DNA of 64,000 nucleotides, taken from positions 310,001 to 374,000 of the forward strand of contig JAIVFH010000002.1 of assembly GCA_025765595.1 (NCBI GenBank). The letters run 5' to 3'. The notes beneath the pieces were generated by a model. That model ran no database searches, was not told where the DNA came from, and saw only the letters and a list, made by a program, of their open reading frames with translations. The translations under genes and the position numbers were made by a program. How positions within the stretch are numbered: position 1 is the first letter of the stretch; every line of letters begins with the position of its first letter. Positions 24,164-36,835 of the stretch are shown piece by piece. This DNA is from Obelidium mucronatum. Its lineage: Eukaryota > Chytridiomycota > Chytridiomycetes > Chytridiales > Chytriomycetaceae.

Positions 24164-27100
24164 ATGGCACCAACGCAGCGCCGAACGACGCTTGCGCCGC
24201 GCAACCGGACGCAGAAGACAAAGGCCAGCGGCGCGAAAGCCGCCGCCGCGCCCGCTGATCCGATGCGCAGCGAGGCGCTGACGGCGGCCGCAGTGGCTGT
24301 GGCCGTCGACGGCGCGCCGGGCTTAGGCAGCGCCAGCTACGCCAGCGCGGGCGGCGGCGGCGGCCTGCGCGCGTCCAAGTCCGGCATCAACCTTGCGGCG
24401 CTTAACCGCGGCCTGGGCCTGGGCCTCGATCCGCAGCTGCCGCCAGCCGCGACCACAGCCACGTCCGACGGCAGGCTGCTCACGGGCGCAAAGACCCTGG
24501 CCGATCTGCGCACGCGTCTGAAGAGCAAGACCGCCGCAATGGCCCAGATCCCTGTCGACCGCAGCAAAGGCATCGTGGCCTTCCAGTTTGCAATCTTCAC
24601 CGAAGGCAACGGCAAAGTAAGCACCGGCTTGAGCTGTTTCTCTCTCTTCTAATGCCTTTAGCCGCAGATTCCTTACTCTTCGCGACGGCAATCTTCCAGA
24701 AGGGCGACCGCTTTGATTTCGCGGAACAGGTTCTACCCTGTGTTTGCCTCACAAGCCCGCTCTGCGATCGCCAGCCATCCGGATTCTCCTTCATGGTCAA
24801 ACGACGACGCTGATACTCTTCTCTTGGCTGCCACTGCTCTGTTTATTTCCACTCTCCACGAAATTATCACTGCAGAACGCAATAACTCTGCAACATTAGG
24901 CACAAGTTTTTTGAGAATGATTCCCGCATTTGTAAGACAGTCTGTCGCGAAATTTCTCAATAACGCGGAGGATAATTCCATTAATGCGGCAGCGATGGTG
25001 GATTCGTCTGACCCTTCGCTACTTGACTGGATTCGCGTCATTGCGTCCTCGTCTCCAGAAGAATTTCTTCATATTTCCAGATTCGCAAAGTCCAAATCCA
25101 TCAAGGATTTGATTTATTCGTTCGCTTGTGATTTGAAGGATGAATTGGAAGGACGAAGTGGAATGACGTCTGCCGAAGTTCCCCTCGTTGAATCCATGAG
25201 ACACGATTTCAAGTTATTAAAGAGTTTCGAATCTTGGAAATCAACCAAACTCGATGAAGTTACGGAGACTATTAAAAAGTATTCAGGTGTTGCGAAGGTA
25301 TAGGATCTTCCTCAACTAAGGCTCTATATTGCGCATGAGCTAATTGTTTAAACATCTCAGAGAATTGCTTTAGAGCGCGAGCAACGCGAGCTTGTATTCC
25401 CGACGGAACGAGTAGAATATTACAAATACATTCTGACCCTCTGTTTGGATCACGATGTCAAGAAAATCGAAGACAGTGGCATCTTTCTCTTGTCGTACGC
25501 AAGTGAGAAGCTGTTGACATGTCTTGCTGCAAAGTATGGATTTTTAGGGCTGTCAAAATTAAACACGGATGGTTTAATACCTTTATTTATCTATAAGATG
25601 GCAACTGTCTAGAGAAATGCGGGAGATCATTTTTATGGATGTTTTAATGACCAAGTATAACGCACAAATCCTCCGTCTATTCGAAGTACAAGTCCGAATT
25701 AGTGATATCATGTCCCTTATGGAACAGGAAGAAAGCACTCAACGGAGTGAGGTGGGAAGTGTTTTTTTTTTTTTTGTAATTTATGGGTGAATGCTAAAGA
25801 CCAAAAATAGGATTATTACTTTCACAGAAATTTGAAGACCCTTCAATTATTCATTCACTCCAATCTGAACTCATTTTTGGATTTGCTCAAAAGCAAGTTA
25901 GTCAAAGCGGGAAATCAACAGAGAACTACAGGCGTTGACGCAACTGTATTTGAAATGCACGTTTTATATCAATGGCGGAAACTTGAATGTTCGAGACTTT
26001 GAGAATTTCGTGGAGAGTCTATTTGTGGTGAGTTTATATATCCTCTGGTGGGATATATCCTCCGGAATCTCAAACGCATTCATCTTCAGGACGTGCTTAT
26101 GGTTCGATATCAGGAAATGTCAAAAGCATTGAATAAGAAGGAAGATTTGCAAGGAATGATTCACTTGGCTCAAAGGATTTCACAAGACCTGAGCGACTTT
26201 GAGCTTTGTTTTCCCGATCCAGTTTTTGAAAGGTTTAACTTATTTGAAAAACTATGTTGGTTGATTTTTAACTCAAGAGTTGTAAGATTCAATGTGCATT
26301 TGATTGCACAAGACATTTACATTCACAAGAACTTTATCCTGCAATGTGACGGCCTCAAATATTACCGCCAGAACAAGAGAATCGTTGAAAGGAATGCCGT
26401 AAACCTAGTTTTTGGCCCTGACGGGTTGTACATGGAAGTTTCCGCCCTTTTTGAGCAAATTGGCCAAAAGCCGGATATTGTCGAATGGTTCTTTCCTTTC
26501 ATTGAAGACTGGTTGAAAAAGATGGAAGGCGAATGGGCCGTTTGGGCGACAAACACAATTCAAAATGATGATGTAGGGGGTTATTTTTTGATTGTTTATG
26601 GCTTGGTTGAAAACTTAACTTTTTTCCCAACAGTTTGTGCCCATCTTGCCACCAACAACCATGTACAGCTCATCAATCCGTAGATTTGTTTGGTTTTTAC
26701 AATGTCGGAGTCAAATTCATGACGCAGTTGAAAACTTCAGCGGAGAGGCATAGAGAGGAAGCGTTGACTGTCCGATTTTTAAGCGTGAGCAAACTGTCGC
26801 TTCTTTTTGTTGTGATTTAACCAGGCGACGAATGCAGATTATGGGGAAATCGTTGCAAACCTTTTGCAAATGAGACTTCAAGAGAGATTGAAAGACTCTT
26901 GTCAACCGAGGATACCGTCAACTTTACTTCTCAGGTAAAAGAAAAACCGATCCGTGTGTTTGAAAAAAAAAGAGTTAAAGGATTTACTAAAATACTTCTA
27001 GCAATGCGTAAAACTCAATAACATTATGGCCGCGATTCGTCAACTTCAACTCACGTTTGCCGAACTGAATGTTTCTGGTTTAAACGGAGGAGGCCGCGAA

Positions 27101-28388
27101 ATCAATCCAAATGCAAGAAGGATTGACATTGAACCTGGTCCTCGTTCGAACGTGTTTCACTGTAGTTCGAGCCTATGATCTTGACATTGTGGACTCCTTT
27201 TCCAGTGACCCATATGTGCGGCTGTTTATTGGTGGGGAAGAGGAAAGAGATGGTTGGAAGACGAGAGTGATCAAAACAAATATCAATCCAGTCTGGAATG
27301 AAGTATGTAGTTTTTTTTTATCTCGCTTCTGGGAAACTAACGATCGATGAATGATGTGCAGGGAACGGCCTTTCGCTTTGAACCTGGCACTCTCAGCAGT
27401 TTCCCGTTTACTTTCCAAGTCTGTGATGAAGATATGATCAAGAAAAATCGTTTCTTGGCAGAACTTAAGCAAGGAGACTGTATCAACTTTGCCGATGAAT
27501 TATTCAATGATTATTTGGCGCATACTTTCGAGTTTCCGTTGGAGGTGAATTGAAACAAACATGCTTAACGTGGTGAACCTACTAATACCCCTTACCCCCC
27601 TCCAAAAAATAATGGCAAAAAAACAGCCGAAAGGCAGACTGGTTGTAAAAGCTTGGCGCGAAGGCGAAGTGGAAGACCGAGTGTTTTGGGTAAGAAAGAG
27701 TGTTCAAACGCTTGAAGAAACCGCGGAAAAAATGGTTAGAATCTTTGTGGACAAGGTAATTGTTTTTTAGTTTTTGTTTTCGATAGTTCGAGTCCTTTGT
27801 TGGGTTTGACTTTTTTTTTGTTTTGTGGTTGAACAGGTTACCAGGCATGCCGAACTCCAATGGACCGCACTTGCCAACGGATTCACACCCAACATGTTCA
27901 AAACCACCATTGTTTTGGATGAAGATTCAATTGAGAAGGGCTTGCTTCCATTGATGCAATACCTTGATTCAAACCTCTCACTAATGAACCAGTATCTTGA
28001 CCGCCCTTTGCTCGATGATTTCTTGAAAAGGGCGTTTTTGAATTTATCTCCCGGGGGATTTGACGCCGATGCTGGTAGTGGGGCTACTACCCAAGAAGCA
28101 GCAACCGACGCTCCTTCCCTGATCAGCTTAGTTCTATGGAATGAGCTCGTAACACGCATGAAGTGCTCGGTGGAATCGATTGGTGTCATTGCCGGGAACC
28201 GGATCGTGTCTCGCGGAGCCCTGGGGGAGGCTGATAAACAGAAAGTGGTGGCGTTGGGTCTGTGTTTGGAGTTTCTGAAGGCGTTCTTTTATTGTGATAT
28301 TGATGGCAAGTGTTGTGGGTTCCCATTGGCTGTTTTGGAAAACAAGGAGTATAAGAGTGTTAGAGTGTTGGTTAAGGAAATGTCTTGA
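24164..28388 (+). CDS. Munc13-like protein with MUN (MHD) and C2 domains
   Basis: This is a predicted vesicle-priming or exocytosis factor of the UNC13/BAIAP3 and fungal DUF810 type. The N-terminal 150 residues are alanine/glycine-rich and encoded by very GC-rich DNA. The middle is helical, with DIVEWFFPFIEDWLKKMEGE near 26480, the MHD1-like signature. YSSSI and LFGFYNVGVKFMTQL follow near 26660-26730. A C2 domain starts about 27160: VVRAYDLDIVDSFSSDPYVR and NINPVWNE, with the aspartates expected for Ca2+ binding. An MHD2-like helical block from 27840 to the stop includes YLDSNLSLMNQYLDRPLL. About ten introns are present. A one-base break lies near 26680, between YSSSI and DLFGFYN. It probably works with the exocyst subunit encoded 23 kb away, but that is inference from family roles. 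Confidence 0.7.
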
Positions 28389-28438
28389 TAGTTTGCGTTA
28401 TATAGTAAAGTGAAATTTGTATGAAAAAAAAAAAAACG

Positions 28439-29836
28439 ATGGATAGTCGAGAAGCGCATCTATTTGGTATTCCCTTAAAGTACCTGTCTCTAGTTACACT
28501 AGTAGTTCAGGTATGCTACAGAGCTCTAACGGACCAGATGCTTGCCGGACTGATCATTGTTGTGTGAAACAGAACTCGATGCTGGGTATTATTATATTGA
28601 ACAGCCTTTTGCCATCAAAGAAACTGACGTTTTGCGTCCGTCACCATCACAAGTTATTATCATGAAATTCTCGCGTAACAATCTGCCGGGTCAGGATATG
28701 TACGTGAAGTCTACGGCTGTGCTTGCATCAGAAATCGTGAAGCTTTGCATCTGCGTGTTTGTCTACACCAGAGAAAATACGAGCTTCCATTTAATGACAA
28801 TGCTGAATGATTTGTTTGGACCTGAATCTGAAAGCTGGAAGATGCTAGTTCCTGCTGTCGTTTGTAAGTGCTCCACCTGAAAAAAGAGGATTTACAGATC
28901 TCTGACACTTGGATGTATATACAGATGTTATTCAAAACAATTTACAATATCTAGCTGTTGAGAATTTGGATCCCGCCACATTTCAGGTGGTGTTTTTTTT
29001 CGGGAGGCAATGTGATTGGCTGATGGTAGTTTTTTGATTCTTTGGACAGGTTTCCTACCAGCTTAAGATTCTTACTACCGCTATATTCTCCGTTATCATG
29101 TTGAAAAAATCACTTTCGAGGCTGAAGTGGGCGTCACTTTTTATCCTGACTTTTGGTGTTGCATTGGTCCAGCTCCAACCTGATTCCATTGGTGAAAGCG
29201 GCCAAAAAAGCGTCTCCGAAAGCGCAGTGGGATTGATTGCTGTCGCAATCGCTTGTGTGCTTTCAGGAATAGCGGGTGTCTGGTTCGAAAAAGTTTTGAA
29301 GGGGTCAAAAACATCCTTGTGGCAGAAAAATATACAGCTCAGGTATTTCAATGCAATTTTAATATGCGCGTTTTCACAATTTTTGGCTCGATTGGGTGGT
29401 TGATTGTTCTTCAGCTTTTTCAGTTTATTTCCTGCCATCTTTACCGTATTTGTTATGGACGGACCTGCCGTCATGAACAAAGGTTTCTTTTATGGATATA
29501 ATGGATGGACTTTCGGAGCCATTGCGTGCCAGGCGTTGGGAGGGTTGCTTGTATCCCTTGTTGTGAAGGTAAGAAATCCCACCCCAAAATATCCTTTGAC
29601 TCAAAGAACGAATCCTACAGTACGCCGATAATATATTAAAGGGTTTTGCTACTTCGCTCTCGATTATTCTGTCGGCAGTGGCGTCTATGGTTTTGTTTGA
29701 TTTTGAACTTTCGACCTCATTTGTTGTTGGGTGTGGGTTCGTGTTGTATGCAACGCACTTGTATGGCATGCAGGATGCTCCTCGTCCTGCAGATTATGCG
29801 AAGTTACGTGCAGAAGACACACAGCCAATAAAGTAA
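28439..29836 (+). CDS. SLC35A-type nucleotide-sugar transporter, copy 1
   Basis: This is a Golgi antiporter for a UDP-sugar (UDP-GlcNAc or UDP-galactose type) in the SLC35A family. Family signatures: [79 protein letters not shown] and [20 protein letters not shown]. The start [18 protein letters not shown] opens the first membrane span. The same exon phases are used in all three tandem copies; for example an intron splits the Y codon before VIQNN, and a very short exon encodes NSML. Copy 1 is the most divergent of the three. Which sugar it carries cannot be decided from sequence. Confidence 0.85.
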
Positions 29837-29865
29837 CTTTTTGTAATTAAAGCTTTTCTTGGAAA

Positions 29866-31371
29866 ATGGTTGAACCAAAGAACCACTCAATGGCGGGCGT
29901 GTCAACGACGCCGAGTCTATATGGCATTCCGCTCAAGTATCTTTCTCTACTGACGTTGGTCGTTCAGGTACGTTTCTTTGCTGCAGAGTATCCAACCCTT
30001 CTAACAACCCAACTCATTCCAGAACTCAATGTTGGGTGAGATCTTTCCGTCAACTGCCCACCTGTTATGCTGATCTCTATTGTTAGTTCTTGTAATGAAG
30101 TACTCTCGAACTCTCTACAGCAAGAAAGAGGACATGTATTTGGCTTCAACTGCCGTTTTGATGAGTGAGATATTGAAATTGGGTGTGTGCTTTGGACTCT
30201 ATCTGCAAGAGCCTCAAAATAAGGGCTCAAGTTTATCTAAGCTGTTGAGTAACTTGTATGGACCCGAAGCTGAGAGTTGGAAGATGATGATTCCGGCAGC
30301 CTTATGTGGGTTTTCCTGCTGTTTGACAGGGCTATCAATTCCTAACACCGCAACCGTATCAGATGTCATTCAGAATAATCTACAGTATTTGGCAGTATCG
30401 AATCTAGATCCAGCCACCTTTCAGGTACGAATAACCATATTGATTGTCCTGGACTTGTAAACTGAGGGACGATGTGGTTCAGGTTACATATCAGATGAAG
30501 ATTCTCACGACAGCCGTATTCTCTGTAATAATGCTCAAGAAGTCTCTTTCTAAGACCAAGTGGTTCTCCCTTGTCTTATTGACAGTTGGAATCGCCTTGG
30601 TACAGTTCCCGTCATCAAACGGGCACACATCTTCAAATTCCAAAAGTGCAGCACAGAGCTTCATTGGATTAATCGCCGTGGCTATTGCCTGTGTGTTATC
30701 TGGACTTGCTGGCGTCTGGTAGTTTTTTCGATTGTTTTGCAGAATGCCAAGACCTGACCCTTCCATTTTCAGGTTTGAGAAGGTCCTCAAGGGATCAAAA
30801 GCTTCTGTTTGGCACAGAAATATCCAGCTCAGTACATTCAGTCTTCTTCCTGGTCTTCTTGGAGGTATGTTGTTACATCCTCCAAACGGATTGTATTCAT
30901 CTGATATCACAAACCAAATTCAGTGATTTTCATTGACGGACACGTCATTTCGAGCAAGGGATTCTTTCATGGATATAATGTATGGACATGGGGTGCGATT
31001 GGTAACCAAGCCTTTGGTGGCCTTGTTGTTGCTTTGGTTGTCAAGGTTTGCCTTTATATTCCGACCACTCTGGCGTTTGAACTTACGGTTTCTTGGATAT
31101 AGTACGCCGATAATATTCTCAAGGGATTTGCAACGTCCATTTCAATCATCTTGTCCGCCATTGCGTCAGTGTTCCTCTTCGAATTTTATGTCACGTACCT
31201 CTTTATCATAGGGGCAGGCAGTTGTACTATACGGTAAAGACCTTCTGTAAGTTTTGATGTTTTCTGAATGTATTTGATGTATAGCCACCCACTTGTATGG
31301 ACTTACCTGATACTCCAAGCCCACCGCCCTTGCCTACATACGCAAAAGTAGACACTGAAGAAACCAAATGA
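29866..31371 (+). CDS. SLC35A-type nucleotide-sugar transporter, copy 2
   Basis: This second tandem copy lies 29 bp after copy 1. It shares [87 protein letters not shown] and [19 protein letters not shown]. It ends [10 protein letters not shown]. An intron interrupts VW|FEKVLKG. Near 31213 an extra base (GGCAGGCAG where copy 3 has GGCGGGAG) breaks the frame at the last membrane span (expected GAGVVL). Copies 2 and 3 are far more alike than either is to copy 1, including long identical stretches, so they arose by a recent duplication. Confidence 0.85.
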
Positions 31372-31601
31372 ACATTATTCTTATTTTTTCCAAAGTTTAT
31401 ACATAAAAACAGAATGTGGATCTTTTTTAAATATGAGTGCATCTCGTTTGCGGCAGTCTCCAAGAAATCTACGCTATGAGAATTGAGACCCCACTTATAA
31501 TTTAAGACGTAGGTGGAGCATACCGGCCGGAATGAGTGGAAATTTGGCGGGAAAAACAATGCATTACTTGGATCAGCTTTTTTGAACTGAACGATAATTA
31601 A

Positions 31602-33109
31602 ATGAGTGTATCAACGTCGCCCAACCTATATGGCATTCCGCTCAAGTATCTTTCTCTGCTGACTTTGGTCGTTCAGGTACAGTCCTTTGCGCTACACTAT
31701 CTAATGATGTGGGTCCTGCTAACGACCCACTTATTCAGAATTCATCGTTGGGTGAGATCTGCGCGACAATTTCCCTTCTATTCTGATATCTGTTGTTAGC
31801 TCTTGTCATGAAGTACTCTCGGAGTCTCTACAGTCGAAATGAGGACATGTATTTGGCGTCAACTGCTGTTCTGATGAGTGAGATATTGAAACTGGTGGTA
31901 TGCTATGGACTCTATGTGCAAGAGCCCCAAAATAAGGGTGCTAGTTTATTCAAGCTTTTGGAAAACTTATATGGACCCGAAGCCGAGAGTTGGAAGATGA
32001 TGATTCCAGCAGCGTTATGTGCGTCCGAACTTGACTGGCATCCTTTAACTAAACCCGCAACCCGTTTTCAGATGTTATTCAAAATAATCTGCAATACTTG
32101 GCAATATCGAATCTCGATCCAGCCACCTTTCAGGTTAATCGTGATTTTAACGCTTGAACTTTAAACTCAAGCATCTATTTAGGTTACATGCCAGATGAAG
32201 ATTCTAACGACAGCTGTATTCTCTGTAATGATGCTCAAGAAGTCTCTTTCTAAGACCAAGTGGTTCTCCCTTCTTTTGCTGACAGTTGGAATTGCCTTGG
32301 TGCAATTCCAGTCATCAAACGGGCACCCATCTTCAAATTCCAAAAGTGCAGCACAGAGTTTCATTGGATTAATCGCCGTGGCTATTGCCTGTGTGTTGTC
32401 TGGTACTTGCTGGCGTCTGGTAGTTGATTGAATTTTTTTTTTCAGGGTGAAACCTAACTCATTCCATTTCCAGGTTCGAGAAGGTTCTCAAGGGATCAAG
32501 TGCTTCTGTTTGGCACAGAAATATACAGCTCAGTACATTCAGTCTTCTCCCTGCTCTTCTTGGAGGTACGTTACAGTACAATTGAATCATTGTTCTGATA
32601 TTACCGAATTCAGTGATTTTCATTGACGGACACGTCATTTCAAGCAAGGGGATTCTTTCATGGATATAATGCATGGACATGGAGTGCGATTGGTAATCAA
32701 GCATTTGGAGGCCTTCTCGTGGCTGTAGTTGTCAAGGTTTGTCTGTTTTTTGCGTTCCATCGCTTTGAACGTCAGGATTTTGTATTGCGTTTAAACTTAT
32801 AGATCCTTTTTGTTTGACCGTCTTGAATAGTACGCTGATAATATTCTCAAGGGATTTGCAACATCCATTTCCATCATCTTATCGGCAATTGCTTCGATAT
32901 TCCTCTTTGATTTTTACATCACGTACTTCTTTGTCATTGGGGCGGGAGTTGTACTATGTGGTAAAAGATCTTTCTTCCAGGGAATAAGATGGATTTCTGA
33001 ATGGATTTGATTTACAGCCACTCAACTATACGGCCTACCTGATGCTCCAAGCCATCCACCACCGCCAACTGCCGAATACGCAAAAGTCGACACAGAGGAA
33101 ACCAAATAA
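31602..33109 (+). CDS. SLC35A-type nucleotide-sugar transporter, copy 3
   Basis: This third tandem copy starts [17 protein letters not shown] and ends [12 protein letters not shown]. It carries all family motifs of copy 2, with conserved intron sites. Relative to copy 2 it has two extra single bases: one T near 32404 (LSG/LAGVW region) and one G near 32649 (four G where copy 2 has three, at [11 protein letters not shown]). Both break the frame. Either this is an early pseudogene or the consensus is wrong; the rest of the protein is intact and the amino-acid changes between copies are conservative, which favours a functional gene. Confidence 0.75.
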
Positions 33110-33161
33110 ACTCTGTGTCAAAAAATCAATAAATATACGCACATGACATCATTCTCATTTT

Positions 33162-36100
33162 TTATTGATTCCCTTCTTGGGAAACATTATTATCCTTCAC
33201 AAACATATCTACATTGAAAATGGAGTCAAACGCAAGAGACGGAAATGTTTCGGGGTCAAGAACTCCTTGCAATGGCGCAACAGCACCCTCAATATGAGAT
33301 GGCTCAACACTTTCCATCAAATTACTTGACGACGGTTGCATCAATTCTTCGTTTTCGCCCGGTTGATTGCTTTGCGCAAGCGTATCCTGGTCAGTAAGCA
33401 ACGACGTAACTTCATCTCGTGTTGCAACCACATTCTCGGCAGTGGCAGCAGAATCAGTGGCTACCGACTCAGGATTCGGAGCGTCTTCAGCAACTGCGCG
33501 TTTGTTCCAAGGTATTTTGCACGCGACCAAACATCGTCGAAGAACCAGTGTAAAGTAAGTAGACTGACTCTTCAGGTGAGTTGCTCATTTTCTTCAACCG
33601 GTGCGTTTACATCCAAATTCGCAAGGAACAACTTGCAATACAAAAGCACCAAGACGCGAGAAAGCTACAATGAATTTTTTTTTTGTTTTTGAAATTCAAT
33701 ACATGTTCTCTAGCTGCATGCAAAAAAAAATTACCCCTGCCTTACTTACCACTGTTTCATCCTCCATACTTTCATTCAGTTTCTTCAACTGAAAAGCAGT
33801 GTACAAGAAACTAGCATCTTCAGTCCGCTCCTCTGCTCCATTCGCCCACAGCATTTTCTTTTCAATAGCAGGGGCAGTTGGCCAGAAACTCCTTTTGTGG
33901 AACAGTCTTGACAAACTGTAACCCATGTTCTTTCAACAACTTTTTCTGCCAACACTTCCGTCATTGCATCAAATCCGGCTTTCCAAACCTGCAGCGAGGG
34001 TATAGAAGCACATCAAACGCTTTTTGGGATTTGCGGACAAGGTGTCGCAAGGATTCCAAGTCCTTGCTTTCACGCAGGATCGATATTAACGCTATTGTAT
34101 ATTTGTGTATATAAACGTAATGACGGCCAGGACTGGGGGAACTACAAAGTGAGTTCCTTCTTCAAAGCAAAAGGAAAGAAAAAAAAAAAGTCTTAACCGT
34201 TCAAATTCCGGTTTCCAAAAGTTGATGAACGATCGCGCATTTGACCTCAGTTGGAAAATGTTGATTAGTTCGCTTTTTGCTTTTTCCACGTCGTTGAAGA
34301 TGTTTTTGTATATCCAATAAGACTGTTTGAAAAAAAAAAAACCTCGGTGTCAGAAACCCCAACTAGCTTCCTTGCTTCGGAATACCTTCCAAAACGGCTT
34401 ATGTTGCCATTTCTTCTTATCAAAGTGTTTCATGTATGCCAATTCTCGAAGAATCGCCTGATATGCAAGAACCGACTCATCACCACCCTCCACATCATCA
34501 AATTCAAGAGGAGTCAAAGATCCATCCTTGTTCAAAGAATTCCTTGCCAGAACTTGCATCACATAATCACCCTGAAAACAAAAAAAAAGCACCACTTCAA
34601 AATCAATATATAAAAATAAGAAATAGATGCCACACTTACTTCCAATGTCCGCGCTGACAATGCTTTACACAAATACGAAACCAATCCATACTGAACATCC
34701 AAAATTGTTTCCTGCTCTTTTGTACCCGAATTCTCTGGAACCAATGGCAAAGCCTTTTCAAAATACCCAATCACAAGCTCAGGACTAGAAACACCACCAC
34801 CACCACCACCACCACCGGTACCATTACCAGCCAGGATCGCCATTTTCGCAAGCATAAAGGGATACCTCCAATCCTCTGGATCCTTTTTCCAAGCCCTCTT
34901 GAAGGCTGCAGTCCCACGACTCACGAGAAGCGCCTTCCCCTGTACTTCAGCTGCAAATCCGTCACCACCACTACCACCAACGCCAGCTGCTGCTACACCA
35001 CCACCACCGCGACCATCCCCAATCAAATCCTCATACCTCGATTTCCACAACCCCAGCCCCTTCAATTCATTCGATTTCACTGACAGACAGCTCATGGGCG
35101 CTGCAATCATTGAATAACACAAGAACCCGTAATTCCCCCAAATAAACATGGCTTGCTCTGAAATCGGCGCGTCTGTTTCAAATTGGCCGTCATTGAAACT
35201 TGTGAATTCGCGATGGTGGAGTAAACTCTGTGCTTGTTCGTAGCAGTGGAATGATTGCTTTTTTTTTTTTTTTTTTTTTTGTTGGTTGGTTTGTTGCATA
35301 ATTGAGTTCATTTGGTTGCAGTGAGCCCCCAGTTGCCCGATTGGCTGTTCTCTTACCCGCTGATAATTCCGAATCAATTCTAGGTTCGAAATGATATCAT
35401 TCGCATTCCATGACAAGTACTCATAAGACAAGGAGCAGAATGCGTCGGCTGCCGTAAGCCAGGCAGTCACGCTGAAGGGATTCACATACAAGTTAAACTG
35501 TTGTTCAAAAATTATATATAAATAAAAAGGCGGGGTAAGTCAACATGAATGAGACAGTTCAGATAAAAAAGAAGAAAAAAAAACAGAGACATAACCCACC
35601 AGAAACTCATCAACAGCCAATTCAAGATTCTCAAAGCTCTTTTTCGTTTTGATACCAATGATGGCGCGTTTTTGAAGACATGCAAACTTTCCACGAATAA
35701 AGAACAAACTCTTATAGACTCCTGTTTAAAATGTAAAAGAATAAGAAAGAAAAAAAAACCCCCCGTCAAAAAATAAAGAAAAAAGCCACATTACCTAGAT
35801 ATGGAGTCTTTGCGGGTACCAATTCTAAAGTACCCAACGGTCGAACTTGCTTTCCACGAATCCCAGATTGAAGGAATTGACTGATAATCTTCCGATTGAA
35901 CGCAACCTCAGCTATTACAAAACGAAAATTAACTTCAATGTTATACATGAACACCAAAAGAAAAAAAAAATTACAATTTGTAAATGGCGGCTCCACAAAA
36001 TGCTCAGATATACTCTCAAAGGTATCTCGGATATCATTTGTTATCGCTTTTATATTCCGCGTCGCCAACTTGTCCATAACAAATGCGGAAAGCGGTGCAA

Positions 36101-36787
36101 ACACTTCAGCTGCAGCCGCCAGATCAAGATCACGAAGTTGACTATTGTGTTCAAGAAGTACGGAGTTTGGATCCACCTTCATTAGATCATTGACGAAAAA
36201 AAAAAATTCAGGAACAAACATCGCCTTTTTTTTGTTACCAGCTCTTACCGTGTTTGTGACACCATACATGCAACAGAAACCTTGATACAATTCACTCATT
36301 GATTCGCCGCCTTTCGCTGCAACGCAGTGCCGTATCAGCAACTTCAACAGGAACGCTAGACCACAAAAAAAAAAAAATCAGCCAGACCCACAAAGCAAGC
36401 CATCGCCGCCCCTCAAAGAACCATTTTACCATCATCTCGAGCACAGATCCCCACCTCTCCCAACTGAGAATGAGCGAAAAAGATCCAATCCAACGCAATA
36501 TGCTTGTCTTTTCTTGTTTCCAAAGACTTGCACACATAAAACATGAGACTCCACGACCGAATCACAAATTGAACCAGTAGCTCGTTATTTCTATACTTTG
36601 AATATCCACATGATTTTACAATCGTCCAAGCGAGACGGACAAGAACAAAGAAGGCGGCTAGACATTCCTCAAATGCAGCGTCCGCGCTTGAAAACCCCAT
36701 GAAATCAAGAATAGGGAGCATTGCATTGGGGTCCTTGAGAATCCTGAAGAGGTGTAAACTTCCTGTTAAAACCTATCGTCTCAACCC

Positions 36788-36835
<48 letters not shown>

